A stretch of 7,346 nucleotides of DNA from CAWEHT01 sp963808455 (GCA_963808455.1 CAWEHT010000466.1:1-7346), one strand, 5' to 3'; positions 1 through 6,760 are shown, counted from the first letter of the stretch. The notes: generated from the sequence alone by a model not told the origin. Numbers and translations are program-made.

Positions 1-1221
1 CAAGGAGATCTGGAAGATCTGCAGCTCGCGTTTCACTCACTGTTTCGCATTGTCATGTTGTCGATCCCGGTCGCGGCCGTGGCCGTGGCCGGCTTCGCAG
101 GCTATAACTTTGTTTCGGCGCAGCTTGCGGATATTCCTCAGACGCCCCGGGCAAACCTTCTGCGCCCCGCTGCTGAACAACCCTTCGATCTCAGCCCGAC
201 GACTTTGCAGACGCGCCTTACCGGTCTGTACCTGCAGTGGGAGAGCGGGGCGTTGAACACGCCAGCAGGCCCTAACGGGACCTTGCAGGCCTTTCGCATC
301 GATCCAGGGGAATCGGCGGCCGCGGTGAGCCAGGCGCTCCAGGATCAGGGGTTGATCCGGGACGCGAACCTGTTCCGCATGTACATGCGGTACCAGGGGC
401 TGGATCAGCAGTTGGCATCCGGTGATTTTCAGCTGGCGCCAAACATGACCATGCCCGAGATCGCAGAGCGCCTTCAGCATTCACGTATCGAAGAAGTGGT
501 CCTGACAGTCCCAGAGGGCATGCGTGCAGAAGAGGTTGCGGACCTGCTCAACGTCAAGAACATCATGGATGGCGACGCCTTTCTGGCACTGGTCCGCGGA
601 GGCAACGCTTCGGCATCAGCGCTGGGTGACTACAGCTGGCTGCCGGGCGGCCTGAATTCCCTGGAGGGTTACCTCTTTCCTGATACCTACCGCCTCCCCG
701 CGCAGGCAACACCGGCAGACCTGATCCAACGCATGCTGGACAACTTCGGCCAGCGTGTAACTCCCGATATCGTGGCCCAGGCGACGCAGTCAGGGCGCAA
801 CCTGAGCCAGGTGATCACGATCGCGTCGATAGTCGAACGCGAAGCCGAGCAAGCGGACGAACGCCCAATCATCGCCAGCGTCTACTGGAACCGTATCAGT
901 GGGGCGTGCAGCAGTGAGACCGGCGGAGCATACTTGCAGGCCGATCCCACGGTGCAGTATGCGGCAGGGCGGCCGGGGGAGTGGTGGTGGAAGCCGCCAT
1001 CAGTGGACGCCTATAAGGGTGTGCTGTCGCCGTACAATACCTACTTACATCCGGGCCTGCCGCCTGGCCCGATCAGCAGCCCGGGTCTGTCTGCTATCAA
1101 GGCAGCGGCCGCGCCGGCCGGCACCAAGTACTGCTTCTTCGTGGCTATGGGTAACGGAAGGCACGTCTTTGCCACCACGCTGGCCGAGCATCAGGCCAAC
1201 GTTGCCCGCTACCAGAAATGA
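1..1221 (+). CDS. mltG: MltG-type endolytic murein transglycosylase (YceG family), 5' end missing
   Basis: MltG is an inner-membrane lytic transglycosylase that cuts nascent glycan strands and sets their length as chains are released from the synthase. Seen: a membrane segment at about 40-110 (L-F-R-I-V-M-L-S-I-P-V-A-A-V-A) just after the left edge, then a LysM-like subdomain (I-D-P-G-E-S-A-A-A-V) and the YceG catalytic domain. The catalytic glutamate is in I-A-S-I-V-E-R-E-A (codon 835-837), matching A-S-I-V-E-K-E in E. coli. Later family motifs L-Q-A-D-P-T-V-Q-Y, S-P-Y-N-T-Y and G-L-P-P-G-P-I are present, and the C-terminus H-V-F-A-T-T-L-A-E-H is typical. ATG 55 is the first in-frame ATG, but the frame is open to base 1, there is no ribosome binding site before 55, and 55 falls inside the membrane helix. 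The true start is probably upstream of the window. The stop overlaps the next start (ATGA), implying a shared transcript and translational coupling. Confidence 0.94.
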   Translation, partial: QGDLEDLQLAFHSLFRIVMLSIPVAAVAVAGFAGYNFVSAQLADIPQTPRANLLRPAAEQPFDLSPTTLQTRLTGLYLQWESGALNTPAGPNGTLQAFRIDPGESAAAVSQALQDQGLIRDANLFRMYMRYQGLDQQLASGDFQLAPNMTMPEIAERLQHSRIEEVVLTVPEGMRAEEVADLLNVKNIMDGDAFLALVRGGNASASALGDYSWLPGGLNSLEGYLFPDTYRLPAQATPADLIQRMLDNFGQRVTPDIVAQATQSGRNLSQVITIASIVEREAEQADERPIIASVYWNRISGACSSETGGAYLQADPTVQYAAGRPGEWWWKPPSVDAYKGVLSPYNTYLHPGLPPGPISSPGLSAIKAAAAPAGTKYCFFVAMGNGRHVFATTLAEHQANVARYQK

Positions 1222-2368
1222 GACCGGCGCGTTCGAAGCTGGACATAGAGCGTTGTCGCCGGCCGCTGCTGCCGGCCAAGGATTTCAGGAAGTCGCGCGG
1301 CCTCGCGGGGCAGTCGCGCGTGCTTATTTCTTTCGCCGACTCTTTGCTCGCGGCGCTCAAGCGCAGCGGCGCCGGCGTCTGCGCGGCGGCAAGTGTGATC
1401 GTCGGCCTCGCGCTCCTCGTCGCCTGCTCCATGCCCGGCGACGCAGCGCCGATCATCAAGGTCGGGCTGATCGCCCCATTCGAAGGGCTGGGGCGGCCCC
1501 TGGGTTACGCTGTGTTGCCGGCCGTCAAGCTGGCTCTGGCGCAGGCCAATGCAGCGGGCGAGTTCGGGAGTTACCGCGTGGCGCTTGTGGCGCTCAACGA
1601 CGACGGGGAGCCAGCAACGTCGGCAGCGCAGGCACAGGCGTTGGCCCAGGATCCCGATATCCTGGCGGCACTCGCGCCCTGGGGCAGCGAGACGGCCGCT
1701 GCGGCTGCGCCGGTGCTGCGACAGGCTGGCATTGCGGCACTGGCCGCAGCTCCGTTGGCCTCTGCACCGGGAATGCGCGCATTGTGTCCTCCACCGGATG
1801 AACTGGCCGAGGATCTGCTTGCGCTCGCGGGTGGCCCGGGCGCACGCCCACCCGCCGTAGCAGGTCCCCCGAATGCGCTGGCGAAGGCGCTTCGAACGGC
1901 TGCCGGGTTCAGCGGAAGCGCTATTGCAGCAAGCCCTACTGATTTGGCTGGCCAGACCCGCCTCTACACAGGAACGCGGCCGGCGGGGCGGATGAGTTGC
2001 GGCTCTGGCGGGCCCAGGGTTGGCAAGGGCGGATGTTGGGAGGGCCGGACCTGGCGCGTGACTGGTTCGGGGAACGGGCGGGCGCGGGCGGTGAAGGATC
2101 GCTGGCGGTGACCTGCGTCCCGGGAGCAACGCTGCCGGCAGACTTTGCGGCCGGCTACCAGGCGCAGGCCGGGGCGCCGCCGGGCCCGGACGCGGCGCTG
2201 GCATACTATGGGGCGCGGCTGCTGCTCCAGGCGATGGCGATGGATATCGCCCAGCAAGGCCGTCCGACGCGGGCCGGCGTGTCCGCCGCCCTGGCTCGGG
2301 AATCAGTGCCAACGCGGGTGCTGACCCTCGAGCTTGAGGGTGGAAAATGGGTGCCGATGCCGCGCTAG
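1218..2368 (+). CDS. Liv-type ABC transporter substrate-binding lipoprotein, interrupted by one frameshift
   Basis: This is a type-1 periplasmic-binding-fold protein of the branched-chain amino acid (LivJ-like) family, expected to capture a solute outside the membrane for an ABC importer not present here. Seen: a hydrophobic stretch ending in a lipobox L-V-A-C (Cys codon 1425-1427), then K-V-G-L-I-A-P-F-E-G, typical of the first strand of this fold. The second lobe reads G-W-Q-G-R-M-L-G-G-P-D-L and ends near G-R-P-T-R-A-G-V-S-A-A-L-A. The first lobe is in the frame of ATG 1218, which runs to a stop at 2111. The second lobe is in another frame, open from 1943 to the TAG at 2366-2368. Restoring one base near 1971-1973, after Y-T-G, joins them into a protein of 383 residues. 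ATG 1218 overlaps the mltG stop but puts 69 residues before the lipobox Cys; GTG 1320 would give a more normal 35-residue leader. The ligand cannot be told. Family call is firm; whether the frameshift is real is open. Confidence 0.85.
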
Positions 2369-2456
2369 CCTGGACGACCCGCAGCACTAACGCTGCTTCA
2401 GCAACTCATCATAAGCGACGCGGAGCTCGCCGCCGCAAAACCCCGTAGGCTGGCGT
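2362..2456. terminator. Structured spacer between convergent genes, possible terminator
   Basis: The gap between the lipoprotein stop (2366-2368) and the deoA stop (2458-2456) is bracketed by an imperfect dyad. Bases 2362-2372 can pair with 2446-2456 as 8 Watson-Crick and 3 G-U pairs in plus-strand RNA. Inside it is a small hairpin, GCAGC (2381-2385) and GCTGC (2392-2396) with a 6-base loop. Neither stem has a T-tract after it, so a classical intrinsic terminator is not shown. Convergent transcription makes termination here reasonable, but this is inference. Confidence 0.3.
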
Positions 2457-3768
2457 CAGCGGATGATGCGATGGATCAGCGCTGGGGGTGCAACGGGCTG
2501 GGGCGAGATGCGCCATGCTTGCGCCAGACGGCGCAGTGCGGCCTGGCCGGTGGCTTCATCGCGCGCATGGACCTGCAAGAGCGGCTGGCCCGCCTCGACC
2601 AGGCAACCGATCTTGGCACCGGGCGCGAGCACCACCCCCACGGACGGGTCAATGGAGTCGCTCTTGCGGGCGCTGTCCGCCGCCCAGGTCAACGACGGCG
2701 TAGCCAACGGCGCGCGCGATCTGCGGCTGCCACGTAGCCACTCTGGGTCGCGAGCAAGGGTAACTGGATCGGCGCGCGTGGCAGGCGGGATGGATCGTCG
2801 ATCTGGCGAAGGTCGCCACCTTGCGCGGCAACAAATTCCCGAAATTTGGCGAATGCGGACCCGTCTGCCACGCTGGCCGATGCCCTTTGGCGAGCGACGG
2901 CGGGCCCGGCAGCCGGAGTGGCCAACAACAGCATTTCCGCTGCCACCTCAAGGCAATGCCCGGCGAAATCGGCCGGGGCATGCCCCTGAAGCGTGCTGAT
3001 GGCCTCGGCCACCTCGAGCGCATTGCCGGCGGCGAGACCAAGGGGCTGCTCCATGTCGCCAATCACCGCGGTCATGCGGCGGCCCAGGTGCCTCCCAATC
3101 TGCACCATCAAGTCTGCGAGCACGAAGGCCTGCTCTTCCGTGGCCATGAACGCGCCCTTGCCGGCCTTGACGTCCAGAACAATACCATCGGCGCCGGCGG
3201 CGATCTTCTTGGACATGATGGAACTCGCGATCAGCGGCAAACTGTCCACGGTGGCCGTCACGTCGCGCAGCGCGTAGAGTTTGCCATCGGCGGGGGCCAG
3301 CTCGTGCGTCTGTCCCGCGAGGACCAGGGAGATCCGGCGCAGCTGCGACTTGAACTGGTCAATAGTGAGGTCGAACCTGAAGCCCGAGATGGCCTCCAGC
3401 TTGTCGAGGGTGCCTCCGGAGAAGGACAGGCCGCGCCCGGACATTTTTGCCACCGGCACGCCGAGGCTGGCGACGATGGGTGCTACTACCAGAGTGGTCT
3501 TGTCGCCCACGCCCCCCGACGAATGTTTATCCACCACAAACGGGGCGACGTCGTGCAGGTCAAGCGTCGCGCCTGAGAAGGCCATGGCTTCGGTCAAGCA
3601 GGCCGTCTCCGATGGCGTCATGCCGCGCCAGTAGACTGCCATGCACCAGGCGGCTGCCTGATAATCCGGGATCTCGCCGGCCACGAACCCTCGGATGAAG
3701 CTCTCAATCTCGTCCGGCGATAGCTCGGCGCCATCGCGCTTCTTGCTGATGATGTCCACGGCGCGCAT
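2456..3768 (-). CDS. deoA: Pyrimidine-nucleoside (thymidine) phosphorylase, two frameshifts near the 3' end
   Basis: The enzyme cleaves thymidine, deoxyuridine or uridine with phosphate to the free base and (deoxy)ribose-1-phosphate in cytoplasmic nucleoside salvage. Start: ATG 3768 gives M-R-A-V-D-I-I-S-K-K-R-D-G, the usual N-terminus, with AGGTGG five bases upstream; GTG 3777 is less likely. Domains in order are the helical N-domain, the central nucleoside phosphorylase domain and the C-terminal PYNP domain. Phosphate-site residues are K81 and S83 (D-K-H-S-S-G-G-V-G-D-K), K108 and S110 (K-M-S-G-R-G-L) and T120. Pyrimidine-site residues are R168 (A-L-R-D-V-T-A-T-V), S183 and K187 (A-S-S-I-M-S-K-K). 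The main frame runs to 2689. The protein continues through a second frame (A-V-G-Y-A-V-V-D-L-G-G-G) and a third (S-D-S-I-D-P-S-V-G to I-I-R). Removing one base near 2718 and one near 2688-2695 gives 436 residues, the normal length. DeoA versus Pdp specificity cannot be decided. Confidence 0.92.
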
Positions 3769-3773
3769 CTTAA

Positions 3774-3779
3774 CCACCT
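3774..3779 (-). promoter_or_regulatory. Ribosome binding site of deoA
   Basis: On the minus strand AGGTGG ends five bases before ATG 3768. It selects that ATG over the in-frame GTG at 3777, which overlaps the site itself. The resulting N-terminus also fits the family. Confidence 0.65.
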
Positions 3780-3813
3780 ATAACACTTGGGTCTTGGATG
3801 AAGTTCTTCGACA

Positions 3814-3840
3814 ATTATAACTCTATTTGCCGTATCCAAA
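3814..3840 (-). promoter_or_regulatory. Probable sigma70-type promoter of deoA
   Basis: The minus strand carries a perfect TATAAT at 3819-3814 in the only AT-rich stretch nearby. The -35 is weak: TTTGGA at 3840-3835 with a 15-base spacer, or a hexamer shifted one or two bases upstream. A start near 3807 would leave a leader of about 40 bases before ATG 3768. The poor -35 suggests help from an activator or low basal activity, which is inference. Confidence 0.5.
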
Positions 3841-3882
3841 GCATGACGGCCTTCGTCATCATGGGTAGTTCTTAATGCTTTG
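3837..3882. repeat. Nested inverted repeats between the deoA and trmFO promoters
   Basis: CAAAGCAT (3837-3844) and ATGCTTTG (3875-3882) form a perfect 8-bp inverted repeat with a 30-base spacer. A second repeat, ATGACG (3843-3848) and CGTCAT (3854-3859), lies inside with a 5-base loop. The outer arms overlap the -35 regions of both divergent promoters, so ATGCTTTG sits in the same relation to each gene. This could be a pair of operator half-sites for a shared regulator. No known operator consensus is recognised. Confidence 0.45.
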
Positions 3883-3908
3883 ACGCTCTGCAACCCAGCT
3901 GTTACGAT
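3880..3908 (+). promoter_or_regulatory. Probable sigma70-type promoter of trmFO
   Basis: TTGACG (3880-3885) and TACGAT (3903-3908) are separated by 17 bases, the optimal spacing. They match consensus at 5/6 and 4/6 positions. Transcription would begin near 3915, about 35 bases before GTG 3950. A second possible pair further upstream (TTGGAT 3794-3799, TATAAC 3816-3821, 16-base spacer) overlaps the deoA promoter and is less convincing. Confidence 0.5.
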
Positions 3909-3937
3909 GGCCCCAGGGCCAGCGAACATCGCGGGTT

Positions 3938-3945
3938 GAGGTGGA
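3938..3945 (+). promoter_or_regulatory. Ribosome binding site of trmFO
   Basis: GAGGTGGA lies four bases before GTG 3950. It includes the other in-frame GTG at 3941, so 3941 is unlikely to be the start and 3950 is preferred. Confidence 0.5.
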
Positions 3946-3949
3946 TCTC

Positions 3950-5430
3950 GTGAGCCAATCAGGAGCAGGCGGGAGAGCCGGTCATACGCAGGATGCGGGC
4001 GTTCAGCAACGGCCCGTTGGCAGGCACGCCGACGGCCATGGGGCAGGCTGTGCCATCATTGGAGGTGGCCTGGCGGGGTGCGAGGCCGCGTGGCAGGCTG
4101 CGCAACGCGGAATGCGGGTCACCCTTTACGAGATGCGGCCGCTGAAAACGACGGCTGCCCATCAAAGCGATTTGTTGGCCGAGCTGGTTTGCTCGAATAG
4201 CCTGGGTTCGAACCAGCCGGACCACGCCTTGGGCATCCTGAAGAACGAGATGCGCCGGCTGGGATCGCTCATCATCGGTTGCGCCGATCGGACGGCCTTG
4301 CCGGCGGGCAGCGCGCTGGCGGTGGGGCGCGAGGCATTCAGCCGCTCGGTGACTGCGGCCATCCTGGGCCACGCCAACATCACCGTCCGTCGTGAAGAGG
4401 TCGGCGAATTACCGGTTGGCGGGCCGGTGATCGTGGCTTCTGGGCCTTTGACGTCGTTACGACTGGCCGAAACGGTGCGATCCTTGGTCGGGCAGGACTG
4501 GCTCTCTTTCTTCGACGCCATGGCGCCCATCGTGACGGCCGAGAGCGTGGACATGAGCATCGCCTTCCGTGCAAGCCGCTATGCCAACCGGCACGAGGCT
4601 GAGCCCCTGCAAGGGGATTACATCAACTGTCCCATGAGCCGCGCGTGGAGTATTACGCCTTTGTGGAGGCCGTAAAGTCAGCCGACAAGATCGCGCTGGC
4701 GGACTTCGAGCAGGAGGCATCTTCGTTGGGGCTCCCTGGCGAGGGCGCCCGGTATTTCGAGGGCTGTCTGCCGATCGAGGTGCTGGCAGCACGCCACGCC
4801 GACGCATTGGCCTATGGGCCGATGCGGCCTGCCGGCCTGAGCGACCCCAGGACGGGGAAGCGTCCGTTCGCAGTGGTGCAGCTGAGGCAAGATGACGTGG
4901 CTGGTGCCTTGTACAACCTGGTCGGTTTTCAGACCAATCTGAAATGGGGCGACCAGGAGCGCGTTCTGCGCATGATCCCGGGGCTGCGAGAGGCTGAGTT
5001 CGTGCGGTTTGGCCAGCTGCATCGCAACACGTTCATCAAGAGCCCCAGGCTGCTCAGGCCGACTTTGCAGTGGCAGGCTCGCGATGATCTGTTCTTCGCC
5101 GGACAGATCACGGGCACAGAGGGTTACGTCGGCTCGGCGGCGGGTGGTCTCCTTGCCGGCATCAACGTTGCACGGCTGGCGCGAGGGAGGCCTGCAATGG
5201 CTTTGCCACCGACGACCATGATGGGCGCGTTGTTCCATTACATCACCCATGCGAACCCGGCCGAGTTTCAGCCCATGAAGGCCAATCTCGGGCTGTTGCC
5301 GCCGCTGGCGGTGCGAGTGCCGGGCAGGCGCGATCGAGGCCTCGCACACGCTGCGAGGGCGGCTGCAGACTTCGAGGCAGCCCTGGGGGCCGCAGCGGAG
5401 CCTGACCTGGGCACGGATGGTAGAGGATAG
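3950..5430 (+). CDS. trmFO: Methylenetetrahydrofolate-tRNA-(uracil-54-C5)-methyltransferase TrmFO, frameshifted
   Basis: TrmFO is a cytoplasmic FAD enzyme that methylates U54 in the tRNA T-loop, using methylenetetrahydrofolate as carbon source and reduced flavin. Seen: the FAD-binding I-I-G-G-G-L-A-G (residues 36-43), Y-E-M-R-P, and E-L-V-C-S-N-S-L-G-S with Cys81. The first frame ends at Y-I-N-C-P-M-S-R, whose Cys227 corresponds to the proposed catalytic Cys (C226) of B. subtilis TrmFO. The gene then continues in another frame as E-Y-Y-A-F-V-E-A, through G-Q-I-T-G-T-E-G-Y-V-G-S-A-A-G-G and F-Q-P-M-K-A-N-L-G-L-L-P-P. Removing two bases (one CG unit) between 4640 and 4648 gives M-S-R-V-E-Y-Y, as the family expects, and about 492 residues. 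That exceeds the usual 430-470 because of roughly 34 residues before the FAD motif. GTG 3950 has a good ribosome binding site. The alternative ATG 4038 reads M-G-Q-A-V in another frame and would need one more base near 4050 to join A-I-I-G-G-G. Confidence 0.92.
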
Positions 5431-5490
5431 CACACGACAGCAAGAAAGGTAGCGCGCTTTAGTAGTTGACGCGCAAGTATTGTGTGCTAT
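5427..5490. repeat. 9-bp inverted repeat enclosing the promoter of the LysM gene
   Basis: ATAGCACAC (5427-5435) is the exact reverse complement of GTGTGCTAT (5482-5490). Arm centres are 55 bp apart, about five helical turns. The left arm covers the trmFO stop codon; the right arm overlaps the first bases of the -10 box. A second, inner repeat pairs GCGCG (5452-5456) with CGCGC (5470-5474), which touches the -35 box. Repressor binding with DNA looping would fit. An RNA stem in transcripts reading through from trmFO is another option. Confidence 0.5.
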
Positions 5491-5493
5491 AAT
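5466..5493 (+). promoter_or_regulatory. Strong sigma70-type promoter of the LysM-protein gene
   Basis: TTGACG (5466-5471), a 16-base spacer and a perfect TATAAT (5488-5493) form the best promoter in the window. Transcription should begin near 5500, giving a leader of about 70 bases before ATG 5573. The gene is therefore expected to be transcribed independently of trmFO. Confidence 0.75.
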
Positions 5494-5560
5494 GGGAAGG
5501 CTGTTGGGGTCCTTCCCTCGCGCTCGACGCGGATCTTCTCCAGGCGCCGGGCTTCCAATC

Positions 5561-5568
5561 AGGAGGAG
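5561..5568 (+). promoter_or_regulatory. Ribosome binding site of the LysM-protein gene
   Basis: AGGAGGAG, a near-perfect site, starts 12 bases before ATG 5573. It fixes this start over longer in-frame options such as 5480, which lies upstream of the -10 box and so could not be on this promoter's transcript. Confidence 0.8.
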
Positions 5569-5572
5569 TACC

Positions 5573-6760
5573 ATGCGAACACCCACTCGAAGACCGTGCG
5601 TACTGGCTTTTGCCCTGGCCGCGATCTTGCTGTCCAGCTTGACATCACCGTCCGCTGTTGCGCTCGCGAGCAGCCAGGCCAGCTTTGCTCCCCAAATCTT
5701 GATCCCACCGACGTCCGGTGGGGAGATCTTCTTCCCGTCGGGCCCAAACGTTGGCGCGGTCTTGGTCCCGCAGTCGGGCCCCACGCTGGCGCCGGTGGGC
5801 GTGAACGGGGCCGGCACTTGCTCCGGGCCAAACCTGATCGCTAACGGCGATTTCGAGGGCGGTTTCTCGGGCGATGGGATCGGCAATTCGTGGGCTGCCT
5901 TCAACGACGGTGGCCGGGCGAGCTATGGCTACTTCGACGACACGTGGCCGCAAGTGGTTGTGAATGGGCTCAACGCACAGCTGATCCAGATCAACACGTA
6001 CAACATGGGAGCGGCCGACGGGAACCGCTTCAGCGGCATTTTCCAGGTCATCGACGGTCTGGTGCCCGGCACGACTTACGAGCTTTCGATGTATGGGGAG
6101 ATGCGTGAGGAGGCGGCGCATTCCAACGAAGACCCCTACCGTTACCGCGTACAATGGGGCTACGCGCCGGCTCGGCCCGACTCCAGCGCGGCCGACATCT
6201 GGAACTGGAGTGAGTTGCCCTGGAACAGCATCTATCTGGAGTCCTCTGGCGGCCCAATGCTGCCTTTCAGTGTGCAGTTCCAGGCGCCGAGCCACCGTGT
6301 CGTCATCGGCATACGGGCGCTCAAGAAGTGGGGCACGACGATGCGCGAGCTCGACGTCAACCTGGACGCGATCCACCTGGTGCCGTGCGGGGGCTCGACA
6401 CCGGCTCTGGCCAGCCTCGCGCCGGTTGTGAGCGTTGGCCCAGCTAACGGATTTGTGGACGATCAGGTGGCGCAGGTTGCTGTGAACCCGGTTGCGCCCG
6501 CAGCGGGCGACGGGTGCCTGTTCGGGGGTTGCAGCAGTTACAGCATAGCTTCGGCGGGGACTGGGTATTGCGGTCTGGCCGGTGGGTGTTATTCGGACCC
6601 GGCACCTGTGCGGGCGAGGTGGTACGTCGTGAGGCGTGGCGACTCGCTCTCGCGCATCGCTGCCAGATACGGTGTGTCGGTGCTGGCGCTGATGCGCCGC
6701 AACGGATTGCGCAACGCGAACTTCATCTATTGGGGTGAACGGCTCGCAGTGGACTGGTGA
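5573..6760 (+). CDS. Secreted protein with carbohydrate-binding-like domain and C-terminal LysM
   Basis: This 395-residue protein has no assigned gene name. Residues 1-32 form a Sec signal peptide: basic N-terminus (R-T-P-T-R-R), hydrophobic core, and an A-L-A site before Ser33. Residues 33-82 are a Pro/Gly-rich linker. Residues 83-272 look like a jelly-roll carbohydrate-binding-type domain. It opens with N-L-I-A-N-G-D-F-E-G-G-F and later has the family-like L-V-P-G-T-T-Y-E-L-S; it is flanked by Cys83 and Cys272, which could form a disulfide. Residues 273-348 are a flexible linker with four cysteines. Residues 349-395 are one LysM (W-Y-V-V-R-R-G-D-S-L-S-R-I-A-A-R-Y-G-V), a fold that binds N-acetylglucosamine-containing glycans such as peptidoglycan or chitin. 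No catalytic domain is seen, so a binding, adhesion or envelope role is inferred. It is monocistronic, with its own promoter and ribosome binding site. Confidence 0.9.
   Translation: MRTPTRRPCVLAFALAAILLSSLTSPSAVALASSQASFAPQILIPPTSGGEIFFPSGPNVGAVLVPQSGPTLAPVGVNGAGTCSGPNLIANGDFEGGFSGDGIGNSWAAFNDGGRASYGYFDDTWPQVVVNGLNAQLIQINTYNMGAADGNRFSGIFQVIDGLVPGTTYELSMYGEMREEAAHSNEDPYRYRVQWGYAPARPDSSAADIWNWSELPWNSIYLESSGGPMLPFSVQFQAPSHRVVIGIRALKKWGTTMRELDVNLDAIHLVPCGGSTPALASLAPVVSVGPANGFVDDQVAQVAVNPVAPAAGDGCLFGGCSSYSIASAGTGYCGLAGGCYSDPAPVRARWYVVRRGDSLSRIAARYGVSVLALMRRNGLRNANFIYWGERLAVDW

Noticed and set aside
1209..2387. Minus-strand open frame of 392 codons opposite the lipoprotein gene
   Set aside because: Despite its length, it is rich in Arg, Pro and Ala with no recognisable domain, and the plus strand encodes a clear binding-protein fold.
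2463..2999. Plus-strand open frame of 178 codons opposite deoA
   Set aside because: It is antisense to a confidently identified enzyme gene, has Arg/Pro/Ser-rich composition without motifs, and arises from the GC-rich codon pattern of the other strand.
5480..5572. Longer N-terminus for the LysM protein from 5480
   Set aside because: This start lies upstream of the -10 box and lacks a ribosome binding site, whereas ATG 5573 has a near-perfect one followed by a signal peptide.
4678..5904. Minus-strand open frame of 408 codons
   Set aside because: It spans trmFO, an intergenic promoter and the LysM gene, and shows no domain; it is a mirror of high-GC coding sequence.
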